A DNA stretch of 10,168 bases from an uncultured Eubacteriales bacterium. GTDB lineage: Bacteria > Bacillota > Clostridia > Oscillospirales > Acutalibacteraceae. Location: assembly GCA_934486915.1 (NCBI GenBank), contig CAKSRC010000039.1, forward strand, positions 1 through 10,168, given 5' to 3'. The notes under the pieces were generated by a model, which was not told where the DNA came from, ran no database searches, and saw nothing but the letters and a program-made list of their open reading frames with translations. The translations under genes were made by a program, and so were the position numbers. Within the stretch, counting starts at the first letter, position 1; each line of letters opens with the position of its first letter. This document shows, piece by piece, positions 1-6,960 of this stretch.

Positions 1-614
1 CCCAAGTTGTTAGTCTCGGCATAATCGACAGTAATAATATTGCCCTCCATTTCATCAAACGGTTCGCAATAGCAAATAACTGCCAATGGTTTAATTCTTT
101 TCATCATTTCATTATAGCCTTGAAGGAAAAAGTCCTTTTCCCTTTTTACTCCTAATGTGGACACTGCGACAATCGAGCCTTCCTCAATGCCGTCAAAGCA
201 ATACCAATAACTTTTTGGTAATCCCCACGAAATCGTAGGAATAACATTAATACCTTTTGACTGCAAATACGCTCCACACCACCTTGATCTAAATGTGTTG
301 TAAATTTGAAGCGTAGTTGGCATTGTATAATAGGTACTAAACTGCGGTGATAACACCCCCTTATACTGACTTAATTTTTGAAGACGTGGTTGCGGGTCAT
401 TCCAAATAACTTGAAACTTATAGTCATCAAGAAAAAAGTGCACAAATTTATTTGAATTTGCCGTATCGTCACGCTTAGTTTGATCGTAGCCTATTAATCG
501 AACATTTGATAAATCAATGTATTGTTTCCTAATTATAGGCATATCGAAATTTCCATCACTTTCAAATTGATTTCGTAGAAATAATGGGTTATTTCTAAAT
601 TCTTCACTTGTCAT
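1..614 (-). CDS. DUF4417 family protein, 3' end cut by window edge
   Basis: An open frame of 204 codons begins with ATG at 614 and runs off the left edge without a stop. AGGAGA lies 6 bases upstream of the ATG (621-626), which supports the start. The translation begins MTSEEFRNNPLFLRNQFES and contains IRKQYIDLSNVRLIGYDQT, then a central stretch with SRWCGAYLQSKGINVIPTISWG and later IEEGSIVAVSTLG. I recognise these blocks as DUF4417, a family of unknown function found mainly on Firmicutes phages and other mobile elements. No signal peptide or membrane segment is visible. The leader holds an inverted repeat that could hide the ribosome binding site (622-649). The gene points away from the polysaccharide operon, so it is not part of that pathway. 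Its biochemical role is unknown and I do not assign one. The family call is from memory of conserved motifs. Confidence 0.82.
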   Translation of the reverse strand, partial: MTSEEFRNNPLFLRNQFESDGNFDMPIIRKQYIDLSNVRLIGYDQTKRDDTANSNKFVHFFLDDYKFQVIWNDPQPRLQKLSQYKGVLSPQFSTYYTMPTTLQIYNTFRSRWCGAYLQSKGINVIPTISWGLPKSYWYCFDGIEEGSIVAVSTLGVKREKDFFLQGYNEMMKRIKPLAVICYCEPFDEMEGNIITVDYAETNNL

Positions 615-621
615 TTTTATT

Positions 622-649
622 CTCCTTTCATAATACCGTCAAAAAGGAG
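622..649 (-). promoter_or_regulatory. Possible Shine-Dalgarno-sequestering hairpin in the DUF4417 leader
   Basis: On the minus strand CTCCTTT (649-643) is followed 14 bases later by its perfect complement AAAGGAG (628-622). The second arm is the ribosome binding site of the DUF4417 gene, so the 7-bp stem would occlude it. This could be translational control or chance, because purine-rich sites find pyrimidine-rich partners easily in short leaders. Confidence 0.35.
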
Positions 650-656
650 TGTTTTT

Positions 657-670
657 TCCCCTTTAGGGGA
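657..670 (-). repeat. Short CCCC/GGGG hairpin in the DUF4417 leader
   Basis: TCCCC (657-661) and GGGGA (666-670) form a 5-bp stem with a 4-base loop. Neither strand has a T-tract after it, so it is not a convincing terminator. A similar but weaker CCCC...GGG element lies in the leader of the minus-strand tail gene (9960-9972). Confidence 0.35.
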
Positions 671-700
671 CAAATAACCTAAAAATTTTTAACAATCTTT

Positions 701-737
701 AAACAACACAAAAGAGCAACCCTTACAGTTGCTCTTT
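701..737 (-). terminator. Intrinsic-terminator-like hairpin between divergent genes
   Basis: A perfect 10-bp inverted repeat (AAAGAGCAAC at 711-720, GTTGCTCTTT at 728-737) encloses a 7-base loop. Read on the minus strand the stem is followed by a T-rich run (TTTTGTGTTGTTT), as in an intrinsic terminator. On the plus strand the tail is less T-rich. Neither strand has a gene in this window that should end here: DUF4417 starts leftward at 614 and the operon starts rightward at 905. It may terminate a lost neighbour, act as an attenuator, or insulate the two divergent units. Confidence 0.6.
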
Positions 738-833
738 GTACATTTATTATATATTAATAATTAAACATTTTTCTCTTATTTTTATTGTTGAAATTATATA
801 AAAATAGCAATATCAAAACTAGTATTTCCCTAC

Positions 834-862
834 TTGTTTTTTTCTCAAAGTAATGTTATATT
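834..862 (+). promoter_or_regulatory. Sigma-A-type promoter for the surface-sugar operon
   Basis: TTGTTT at 834-839 and TATATT at 857-862 are separated by exactly 17 bases, and TGT immediately before the -10 gives an extended -10 (TGn). Transcription would start near 869, giving a leader of about 35 bases before the first ATG at 905. The region upstream (740-833) is very AT-rich, could serve as an UP element, and shows nothing else I can name. No operator or riboswitch is evident. Confidence 0.7.
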
Positions 863-904
863 AAAACCAGATTAATTAAATTTAGAGCAAAGGATATATA
901 TCTT

Positions 905-2350
905 ATGTCTAATAAAAAAACTGCATTTTTAAAAAATCTCATTGGATTTTCTTTGGCAACTTGGGTTACTTTTGTTATTGGCTTTATTGCTACACCTATC
1001 TCTACAAGGCTTTATAATACGAGTGAACTTGGAAAAATTAATTTATTTAATACATACGCAACCCTAATTTCAACTTTTGTGCTTTTGGGGTTGGATCAAT
1101 CATACGTAAGATTTTATGAAGAATGTCGCAAAAACAAAAAGGAAAAGGACCTTTTGGGCTTTTGTTTAAACATTGCTTTTATCGCAGTTTCATTAACCGG
1201 ATTGATATTGCTTTTTTTTCATGATTTTGTATCTTGGCAAGTTTTAGGGAGCTATGGTATTTTAGTGCCTATATGTATGATTATATATTCGTTTGGCAAT
1301 TCCGCTTCAAGATATGTAAATTTAAACTATAGAATGATACAAGATACAAAATGGTATAATATACAAGCAATTGTTTTTGCGTTAATAAGTAAATTAATGT
1401 ATTTAGGCGTGGCTTTTTTATATGCAGATGCCAAAATAGCAATAATTGCTTTGTCCTTGTCTGTATTTGTATCCTCAATGATCTTTCTATATATAAGAAA
1501 ATCATATATAACCTTTAATGTTTTTAAAAAAATCGATAAAGCTCTTGTTAAAGATATATCAAAATACGCTATCCCGCTAATTCCTGTATCAATTTTATCA
1601 TGGGCGAATAATTCAGTATCTAATATTGTTTTGCGGCAGCTTCTTGGATTTTCTAACTTAGGTATATATTCAACTGCTGTAACTCTTGCGTCAACTATAA
1701 ATCTAATTCAAGCCGGATTTGGTGTTTATTGGGCACCATATGTTTATAAAAACTATGAAAATGATAATAAGAGTAGTTTTTGGACAATCCATAAACTAAT
1801 GTCCTGCTGCTTGGCCCTATTTGGAATTGCTATTATATTATTTCAACCGATTATATTCTTATTGATAGGCAAAAATTATAGAGATTCAATGTCATTCTTC
1901 CCACTTCTTATGTTGTCCCCTATTTGCTATACATTGGCGGAGACTACAGGCTTTGGAATAAATATATCAAAAAAGACTTATTGGAATCTAATCATCTTTT
2001 CAATAACTATTGTTTTAAATATCGCATTATGTTATGTTTTTATCCCATTTTTAGGGACTGCGGGTGCTGCTGCAGCCGCAGCAATTGTGGCAATTGTCAT
2101 GTTAATAGTAAGGACTATAATTGGAGAACGCTATTACAAATCCATAGAAAACTATTCCTATGCAACCAAATGCGTTGGAATTATCCTATTGGCAGCATTA
2201 ATCAATTATATATTTTTCAATTATAATATCATAAAAAACATTTTAATTATTTTTATACTTATATTAAGCTTGTTTATCTTTAGAAATGAATTAAAATTCT
2301 TATTAAGTACAACAAAAGAAATTATTAGTCATAAAAAAGGAGAAAATTAA
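905..2350 (+). CDS. wzx: Wzx-type polysaccharide/oligosaccharide flippase
   Basis: This 481-residue integral membrane protein has about 14 hydrophobic segments (roughly 12-33, 46-66, 85-105, 114-134, 153-173, 177-197, 222-240, 250-272, 300-320, 332-350, 359-381, 385-405, 422-438, 444-460). The N-terminal block TPISTRLYNTSELGKINLF and the Gly/Ala-rich helix at 384-393 are typical of the polysaccharide-export branch of the MATE/MVF superfamily, and the length is normal. Such proteins flip undecaprenyl-pyrophosphate-linked glycans from the inner to the outer membrane face. AAAGGA at 889-894 lies 10 bases before the ATG. It is the first gene of the operon, with its stop one base before the next start. 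The symbol is by family and context; teichuronic-acid or other glycan-lipid export is equally possible, and the substrate cannot be read from the sequence. Confidence 0.85.
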   Translation: MSNKKTAFLKNLIGFSLATWVTFVIGFIATPISTRLYNTSELGKINLFNTYATLISTFVLLGLDQSYVRFYEECRKNKKEKDLLGFCLNIAFIAVSLTGLILLFFHDFVSWQVLGSYGILVPICMIIYSFGNSASRYVNLNYRMIQDTKWYNIQAIVFALISKLMYLGVAFLYADAKIAIIALSLSVFVSSMIFLYIRKSYITFNVFKKIDKALVKDISKYAIPLIPVSILSWANNSVSNIVLRQLLGFSNLGIYSTAVTLASTINLIQAGFGVYWAPYVYKNYENDNKSSFWTIHKLMSCCLALFGIAIILFQPIIFLLIGKNYRDSMSFFPLLMLSPICYTLAETTGFGINISKKTYWNLIIFSITIVLNIALCYVFIPFLGTAGAAAAAAIVAIVMLIVRTIIGERYYKSIENYSYATKCVGIILLAALINYIFFNYNIIKNILIIFILILSLFIFRNELKFLLSTTKEIISHKKGEN

Positions 2351-2351
2351 A

Positions 2352-3344
2352 ATGAATCTTAAAAACAAAAAGATTTTAGTCACGGGTGCCGATGGTTTTA
2401 TAGGATCACACTTGGCAGAATATTTAGTTAAAGAAGGATCAAATGTAAAGGCTCTTGCTATATATAACTCTATGGGTTCATGGGGATGGCTCGACAACTC
2501 AAAATACAAAAATGAAATGGATATCGTTCTAGGAGATGTTAGAGACAGTCACTGCTGCGAACAAATCTCAAAAGGTGTGGACATTATATTTAATTTGGCT
2601 GCCCTTATTGCAATTCCTTATTCTTATATAGCTCCTGACAGTTATATTGATACAAATGTTAAAGGAGCCTTAAATATTTGCCAAGCCGCAAGAAAGAATA
2701 ATTGCGAACGTGTTATCCAAATATCTACAAGCGAAGTTTATGGCACTGCTAAATATGTGCCTATTGACGAAAAGCATCCCTTGCAGCCGCAATCGCCATA
2801 TAGTGCAAGCAAGATAGGTTCGGATTCTATTGCAATGAGTTTTCATAATGCCTTCGGCCTAAACGTCACTTTAGCAAGACCGTTTAATACTTATGGTCCA
2901 AGGCAATCGGCAAGAGCCGTAATCCCAACCATCATAACTCAAATTGCATCGGGTCAAAAGCAAATAAAATTAGGAGCACTTTCTCCAACAAGGGACTTCA
3001 ACTATGTGCTTGATACTTGCAAGGGACTTGCTCTATTAGCACAATGTGACAAAGCAATTGGAAAAACTGTAAACATAGGCTCAAATTACGAAATAAGCAT
3101 TGGCGAAACCGCAAACAAAATAAAAAGTCTAATGAACAGTGATATTGAAATAATCACTGATGAACAACGAATCCGCCCTAAAGACAGTGAAGTTAATAGG
3201 TTATGGTGCGACAACAGTCTTATTAAAGAACTTACCGGATTTACCCCGGAATACGGAGTAGACAAAGGATTGGAAGAAACTATAAAGTGGTTTACAAACC
3301 CTCAAAACCTTTCTAAATACAAAGGGGATATATACAATGTTTAA
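2352..3344 (+). CDS. legB: LegB-like NAD-dependent nucleotide-sugar 4,6-dehydratase
   Basis: This 330-residue extended short-chain dehydrogenase (SDR) has a Rossmann motif TGADGFIGSH at 11-20, the 4,6-dehydratase signature STSEVYG at 125-131 (Thr126 and Glu128 aligning with the GDP-mannose dehydratase catalytic pair), and the YxxxK pair at Tyr150 and Lys154. RPFNTYGPRQSARAVIPTI and LGALSPTRDFNYVLDT match my memory of LegB, which makes the 4-keto-6-deoxy form of an NDP-GlcNAc on the way to legionaminic acid in Campylobacter. The product here would be the 4-keto substrate for the downstream aminotransferase. AGGAGA sits 8 bases before the ATG, and the 3' end overlaps the next gene by 8 bases. 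The 4,6-dehydratase family is secure. The exact nucleotide sugar is inferred, because the later legionaminic-acid genes are missing. Confidence 0.85.
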   Translation: MNLKNKKILVTGADGFIGSHLAEYLVKEGSNVKALAIYNSMGSWGWLDNSKYKNEMDIVLGDVRDSHCCEQISKGVDIIFNLAALIAIPYSYIAPDSYIDTNVKGALNICQAARKNNCERVIQISTSEVYGTAKYVPIDEKHPLQPQSPYSASKIGSDSIAMSFHNAFGLNVTLARPFNTYGPRQSARAVIPTIITQIASGQKQIKLGALSPTRDFNYVLDTCKGLALLAQCDKAIGKTVNIGSNYEISIGETANKIKSLMNSDIEIITDEQRIRPKDSEVNRLWCDNSLIKELTGFTPEYGVDKGLEETIKWFTNPQNLSKYKGDIYNV

Positions 3345-4035
3345 AAAAGCTGTAATATTGTCAGGTGGACTTGGAACAAGATTAAAACCATTTACCGATG
3401 CTATTCCAAAGCCACTTTTGCCAATTGGCGAAAAGGCTGTACTGGAAATACAAATCGAAAGGCTCGCAAAATACGGTTTTGAAGAGATCATTTTAGCAAC
3501 TAACTATAAGGCAGATTATATAGAAAAATTTTTTGGAGACGGCTCAAGGTATAACGTAAAGCTAACAATAAGCAAAGAACAAAAAGCTCTTGGTACAGCG
3601 GGTCCACTGAAGCTTTTAGAAGATAACTTAACCGAGCCATTCCTTGTCATGAATGGTGATATTTTGAGTTTGGTCGATTTCAACCGTATGTATGATTTTG
3701 CTTTAACCCAAAAATCCGATTTGACAGTTGGCATTAAAAAAATGATTTTGCCATTTGCCTTTGGAAATATATTTTTTGACGGTGATAGAGTCACTGGTAT
3801 AGAAGAAAAACCCGATATTGTAACCTATGCACTGGCAGGAATATATGTTATGAAACCCGAAGCATTAAAACTTATCCCAAAAGATACCTATTTCGGAATT
3901 GATACATTAATTCAGTCACTATTGCCCACAAAATACGGTGTAACTAAATATGAAATAAAAGAATATTGGTTGGATATTGGAAGAATGGACGACTACAAAA
4001 AAGCTCAAGAAGACTATAAACAATTTTCACAATAA
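3337..4035 (+). CDS. Sugar-1-phosphate nucleotidyltransferase (PtmE/guanylyltransferase-like)
   Basis: This 232-residue cytosolic enzyme is a single NTP_transferase domain. It has the nucleotide-binding loop SGGLGTRLKPFTDAIPKPLL at 9-28 with a catalytic-type Lys25, GTAGP at 86-90, the metal-binding motif MNGD at 105-108, EKP at 157-159, AGIYVMKP at 167-174 and WLDIGRMDDY at 211-220. It would join a hexose 1-phosphate to an NTP, releasing pyrophosphate, to supply the dehydratase encoded just upstream. The closest match I recall is the catalytic domain of PtmE, which makes GDP-sugars in the Campylobacter legionaminate pathway, but the CBS domains found there are absent. AAAGGGG lies 9 bases before the ATG, and the start overlaps the previous gene by 8 bases, suggesting translational coupling. 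The nucleotide and sugar cannot be fixed from sequence alone. Confidence 0.83.
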   Translation: MFKKAVILSGGLGTRLKPFTDAIPKPLLPIGEKAVLEIQIERLAKYGFEEIILATNYKADYIEKFFGDGSRYNVKLTISKEQKALGTAGPLKLLEDNLTEPFLVMNGDILSLVDFNRMYDFALTQKSDLTVGIKKMILPFAFGNIFFDGDRVTGIEEKPDIVTYALAGIYVMKPEALKLIPKDTYFGIDTLIQSLLPTKYGVTKYEIKEYWLDIGRMDDYKKAQEDYKQFSQ

Positions 4036-4056
4036 CATATAATTCGAGGTGATTAA

Positions 4057-5157
4057 ATGTCTAAAGAATCTATCAAGCAGCGTTCAACAAATATTGAATT
4101 ACTTAGAATAATATCTATGCTTATGATTTTAACACTTCATTATTTAGGTGGAGGTAAAGTTTTGGAAAATGTCCGCTTTGGTTCTGCTAATTATTTTATA
4201 ATGTGGACTCTTGAAGCAGTTTGCTTTGTATCTGTCAACTGTTATGTTTTGATAAGCGGTTATTTTTTAGTAAATTCAAAATTTAAGCTTAATAAACTGA
4301 TTTTACTTTGGTCTGAAGTTTTCTTTTACTCTATTATAATTTATTTTTCACTGCTGGCGACAGGTATAGTACATTTAAGTTTAAAAGACCTAGCCTTTGC
4401 GATGTTCCCTATTATAACAAGAAAATGGTGGTTTGCTTCTTGTTATATTGCTCTTTATATCCTAGTACCATTTTTAAATATAGCTGCAAAGGCAATGTCT
4501 AAAACACAAATGGAAGCCTTAATAATAGTATCAACTATCATGCTTTGTCTTCCTCATGATACATTTAACGTTGCCGGCGGGTATAGCCTTATTTGGTTTA
4601 TATTTTTATACTTTGCGGCAGCTTACTTAAGATTACATAAACCTAATTTTAAATATCTTAATAACAAAACCCATTGCTTTATAATGTTTATTGTATTTTC
4701 CCTTGTTGTCGCACTAATAAAATTCATCAAGGCTTTTATTTTAATAAAATTAAAGGGCAATGAAATAATGCCTTTCTTCCTTTATTCATATAATTCCATA
4801 TTTATTTTAATAGCGTCAATTATGCTGTTTATGTTCTTTTTAAAAGTAGATATTAAAAATAAAATGCTTTGCAAATTTATAAATATAACAGCTTCTCTTA
4901 CTTTTGGGATATATTTAATTCACGCGCATTTTGCATTAAGAGACAAGTTGTGGGTTTATTTGGGGAGCCAAAAATACTTAGACTCCCCGCTTATGATATT
5001 TCATTTAACATTATGTGTTTTACTTGTATTTACTGTTTGCGGCATTATTGAATACCTAAGAAAATTATTATTTAAGGGATTAAAAATAGAATATCTAATA
5101 GAAAAAATATCACTTAATATTAGAAATAAATTAAAAGATCTCAATTCTAATACTTAA
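4057..5157 (+). CDS. Acyltransferase family 3 membrane protein (probable glycan O-acetyltransferase)
   Basis: This 366-residue protein has about ten hydrophobic segments and the N-terminal signature of acyltransferase family 3: RSTNIELLRIISMLMILTLH at 9-28, with the family's conserved His at 28 and Arg at 17. The FASCYIALYILVPFLN-type block near 127-142 and FGIYLIHAHF near 284-293 also fit this family. Members take an acyl group, usually acetyl, across the membrane to a glycan. GAGGTGAT lies just ahead of the ATG and gives a good start. The gene sits 21 bases after the nucleotidyltransferase and 17 before the aminotransferase, within the same transcript. The likely job is O-acetylation of the exported glycan or of the lipid-linked intermediate. 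Donor and acceptor are not visible, and a non-acetyl acyl group cannot be excluded. Confidence 0.83.
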   Translation: MSKESIKQRSTNIELLRIISMLMILTLHYLGGGKVLENVRFGSANYFIMWTLEAVCFVSVNCYVLISGYFLVNSKFKLNKLILLWSEVFFYSIIIYFSLLATGIVHLSLKDLAFAMFPIITRKWWFASCYIALYILVPFLNIAAKAMSKTQMEALIIVSTIMLCLPHDTFNVAGGYSLIWFIFLYFAAAYLRLHKPNFKYLNNKTHCFIMFIVFSLVVALIKFIKAFILIKLKGNEIMPFFLYSYNSIFILIASIMLFMFFLKVDIKNKMLCKFINITASLTFGIYLIHAHFALRDKLWVYLGSQKYLDSPLMIFHLTLCVLLVFTVCGIIEYLRKLLFKGLKIEYLIEKISLNIRNKLKDLNSNT

Positions 5158-5174
5158 CTCAAGGGGATATAGAT

Positions 5175-6305
5175 ATGCAATATAAAATACCATTATTTAA
5201 TCTTAATTATGATTCTAATGAAGTAGAAGCTGTCATAAACACTATAAATTCAAAGTGGATATCGATGGGACCAAAATGTGAAGAACTTGAAAATACCTTT
5301 GCGCAAATGTTAAACACAAACTACGCAATAGCTGTTGCCAGCTGTACAAGCGCCTTACATCTTGCATGTTATGCGCTCAATATTGGAAGTGGTGATGAAG
5401 TAATTTGTCCATCGTATACCTTTGCGGCAACAGTGAATGCTATTAAATATGTAGGCGCCAAGCCGGTATTTTGCGATATAAAAAGTAAAGAAGATATAAA
5501 TATAGATGCAGATAAAGTAGAATCTTTAATTACTAATAAAACCAAGGCTATAATCGTAATGCATTTTGCAGGATTTCCTTGTAATATGGATAAAATTATG
5601 GGTATTGCTAAAAAATATAACTTATATGTAATTGAGGATGCCTGTCATGGACCATTATCGGAATATAAAGGTAAAAAGCTTGGAACTATAGGAGATATTG
5701 GTTGCTTTAGCTTTTTCTCAAATAAAAATATCAGTACCGGCGAAGGCGGAATGATTATTACAAATAATAAGGCTCTAAATGATAGGATCCGTCTTTTACG
5801 TTCTCATGGAATGACCACAATGTCATACCAAAGATCAACAGGACATGCTACTTCATATGACATTGAGGAAGTAGGATTTAATTATAGAATGGATGATATA
5901 AGGGCAAGTTTAGGTATATCTCAATTAAAAAAACTTAAAAAGGACCTTGAGCAAAGGCAAAAAATACGAACCCTTTACCTAAATGAGCTAAAAGACATAA
6001 ACAATATTACAATACCTTTTAAAGATAACTCAGAGTTTGTTTCTAATTATATAATGCCCGTAGTTTTAAATGATTCAAATGCCCAAAGAAGAGATAAGAT
6101 AAGAAATATTATGCACGAGGCCGGAATACAAACAAGTGTACATTATCCCGCTGTCCATAGATTTTCCGCTTATGCTGATATAAGCTGCGATCTACCTGTA
6201 ACGGAATACGTCACTGATAACGAATTCACTTTGCCTATGTACTCATCGCTAAGCAAAGAGCAAATTAATTATATTTGCAAAACATTGAGAGAGGCTGTGA
6301 AGTAA
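5175..6305 (+). CDS. DegT/DnrJ/EryC1-family PLP-dependent sugar aminotransferase
   Basis: This 376-residue fold-type I aminotransferase has full family length. The internal aldimine lysine is Lys184 in SFFSNKNISTGEGG. Asp155 of IEDACHGP would contact the PLP nitrogen, and SCTSALHLA at 56-64 fits the phosphate-binding loop. GFNYRMDDIRASLGISQL at 234-251 is a classic block. The enzyme would move an amino group from glutamate to the C4 ketone made by the LegB-like dehydratase, giving a 4-amino-4,6-dideoxy sugar. AAGGGG sits 8 bases ahead of the ATG. The stop codon lies one base before the formyltransferase start, so the amination and formylation steps are adjacent in gene order. C4 specificity is inferred from the pathway, since C3 aminotransferases share the same motifs. 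Confidence 0.88.
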   Translation: MQYKIPLFNLNYDSNEVEAVINTINSKWISMGPKCEELENTFAQMLNTNYAIAVASCTSALHLACYALNIGSGDEVICPSYTFAATVNAIKYVGAKPVFCDIKSKEDINIDADKVESLITNKTKAIIVMHFAGFPCNMDKIMGIAKKYNLYVIEDACHGPLSEYKGKKLGTIGDIGCFSFFSNKNISTGEGGMIITNNKALNDRIRLLRSHGMTTMSYQRSTGHATSYDIEEVGFNYRMDDIRASLGISQLKKLKKDLEQRQKIRTLYLNELKDINNITIPFKDNSEFVSNYIMPVVLNDSNAQRRDKIRNIMHEAGIQTSVHYPAVHRFSAYADISCDLPVTEYVTDNEFTLPMYSSLSKEQINYICKTLREAVK

Positions 6306-6306
6306 G

Positions 6307-6960
6307 TTGAGGAAAAAAATATATGTTTTAGTTGATAATATAAATAGTTGGTTTGTTCCATACGCTAAACAATTAGTAAATACTATAAATTCAAATGGTT
6401 ATGAATCTTATTTGATTCATAACTCCGATCAAAATATTAAGGGAGATATATGCTTTCTACTTAGTTGTACTAAATTGGTAAAAAAGGAGTTTTTGAATAA
6501 TTTTTCTAATTGTATAGTGATTCATGCAAGTGACTTACCCCAAGGAAAGGGATTTTCCCCACTTCAACATCAAATATTAGAAGGAAAAAATGAGATCGTT
6601 TTAACCTTATTTGAAGTAGTAGAAGCAATGGATGCAGGCCCATTCTATCTTAAAGATAAAATTACTTTTAATGGATTGGAACTTCTCCCAGAATTAAGAG
6701 ATAAAATGGCATTAAAAATACAAGAAATGTGCATAAAATATTTAAATGACTATGAAGAATTAACGCCCATTGAACAAAGCGGTGAGGAAAGTTTTTATGC
6801 ACGATTTACTAAAGAAAATGATAGAATTGATATTGATAAAACGCTAAGAGAACAAATTAATCATATTAGAGTTGCGGATAATAACAAGTTTCCCTTGTGG
6901 TTTGAGTACGGTGGCAGAAAATATATTTTAAAGGTCTATCCTAAGGAGGAATTGGATTGA
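6307..6960 (+). CDS. Formyltransferase-like enzyme, probable NDP-4-aminosugar N-formyltransferase
   Basis: This 217-residue protein resembles the short formyltransferase relatives of methionyl-tRNA formyltransferase and sugar N-formyltransferases. The core NCIVIHASDLPQGKGFSPLQ at 68-87 carries the conserved His73, and MDAGPFYLKDKI at 108-119 carries the catalytic-type Asp109. The Asn of the usual N-x-H motif is replaced by Val71. A C-terminal stretch (about 165-215, with IRVADNNKFPLWFEYGGRKYILKV) looks like the domain that follows the catalytic core in this group. It would transfer a formyl group from N10-formyl-tetrahydrofolate to the amino group installed by the preceding gene product. The start is TTG at 6307, because no ATG or GTG is in frame nearby and the N-terminus fits. 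Only a weak GAGAGG (6289-6294) lies 12 bases upstream, so coupling to the previous gene's stop is likely. Confidence 0.75.
   Translation: MRKKIYVLVDNINSWFVPYAKQLVNTINSNGYESYLIHNSDQNIKGDICFLLSCTKLVKKEFLNNFSNCIVIHASDLPQGKGFSPLQHQILEGKNEIVLTLFEVVEAMDAGPFYLKDKITFNGLELLPELRDKMALKIQEMCIKYLNDYEELTPIEQSGEESFYARFTKENDRIDIDKTLREQINHIRVADNNKFPLWFEYGGRKYILKVYPKEELD
6943..6959 (+). promoter_or_regulatory. Strong ribosome binding site and TTG start of the glycosyltransferase
   Basis: AAGGAGG at 6943-6949 is followed 7 bases later by TTG at 6957-6959. The TTG overlaps the TGA stop of the formyltransferase gene (6958-6960), a 4-base overlap. This site decides the glycosyltransferase start, giving MKILVIGDAN, a good Rossmann-type N-terminus. 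The next in-frame start would remove that strand. Confidence 0.8.

Noticed and set aside
1..9. Nine-base match (CCCAAGTTG) between the left window edge and the tRNA 3' end at 10144-10152, as a possible att core
   Set aside because: The left copy lies inside the DUF4417 coding frame and the match cannot be extended past the window edge. Nine bases is too short to claim an attachment repeat without the outside sequence.
746..751. Perfect TATAAT on the minus strand, as a DUF4417 promoter
   Set aside because: No recognisable -35 at 16-18 bases (AGAAAA at 17), no TG extension, and the sequence is generally AT-rich so a chance match is expected. A transcript from it would begin almost directly at the terminator-like hairpin.
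2068..2088. Ala-codon run in the flippase gene as a hypermutable repeat or phase-variation tract
   Set aside because: The codons are mixed (GCT, GCA, GCC) and the Gly/Ala-rich helix is normal for this transporter family; no simple-sequence slippage tract is formed.
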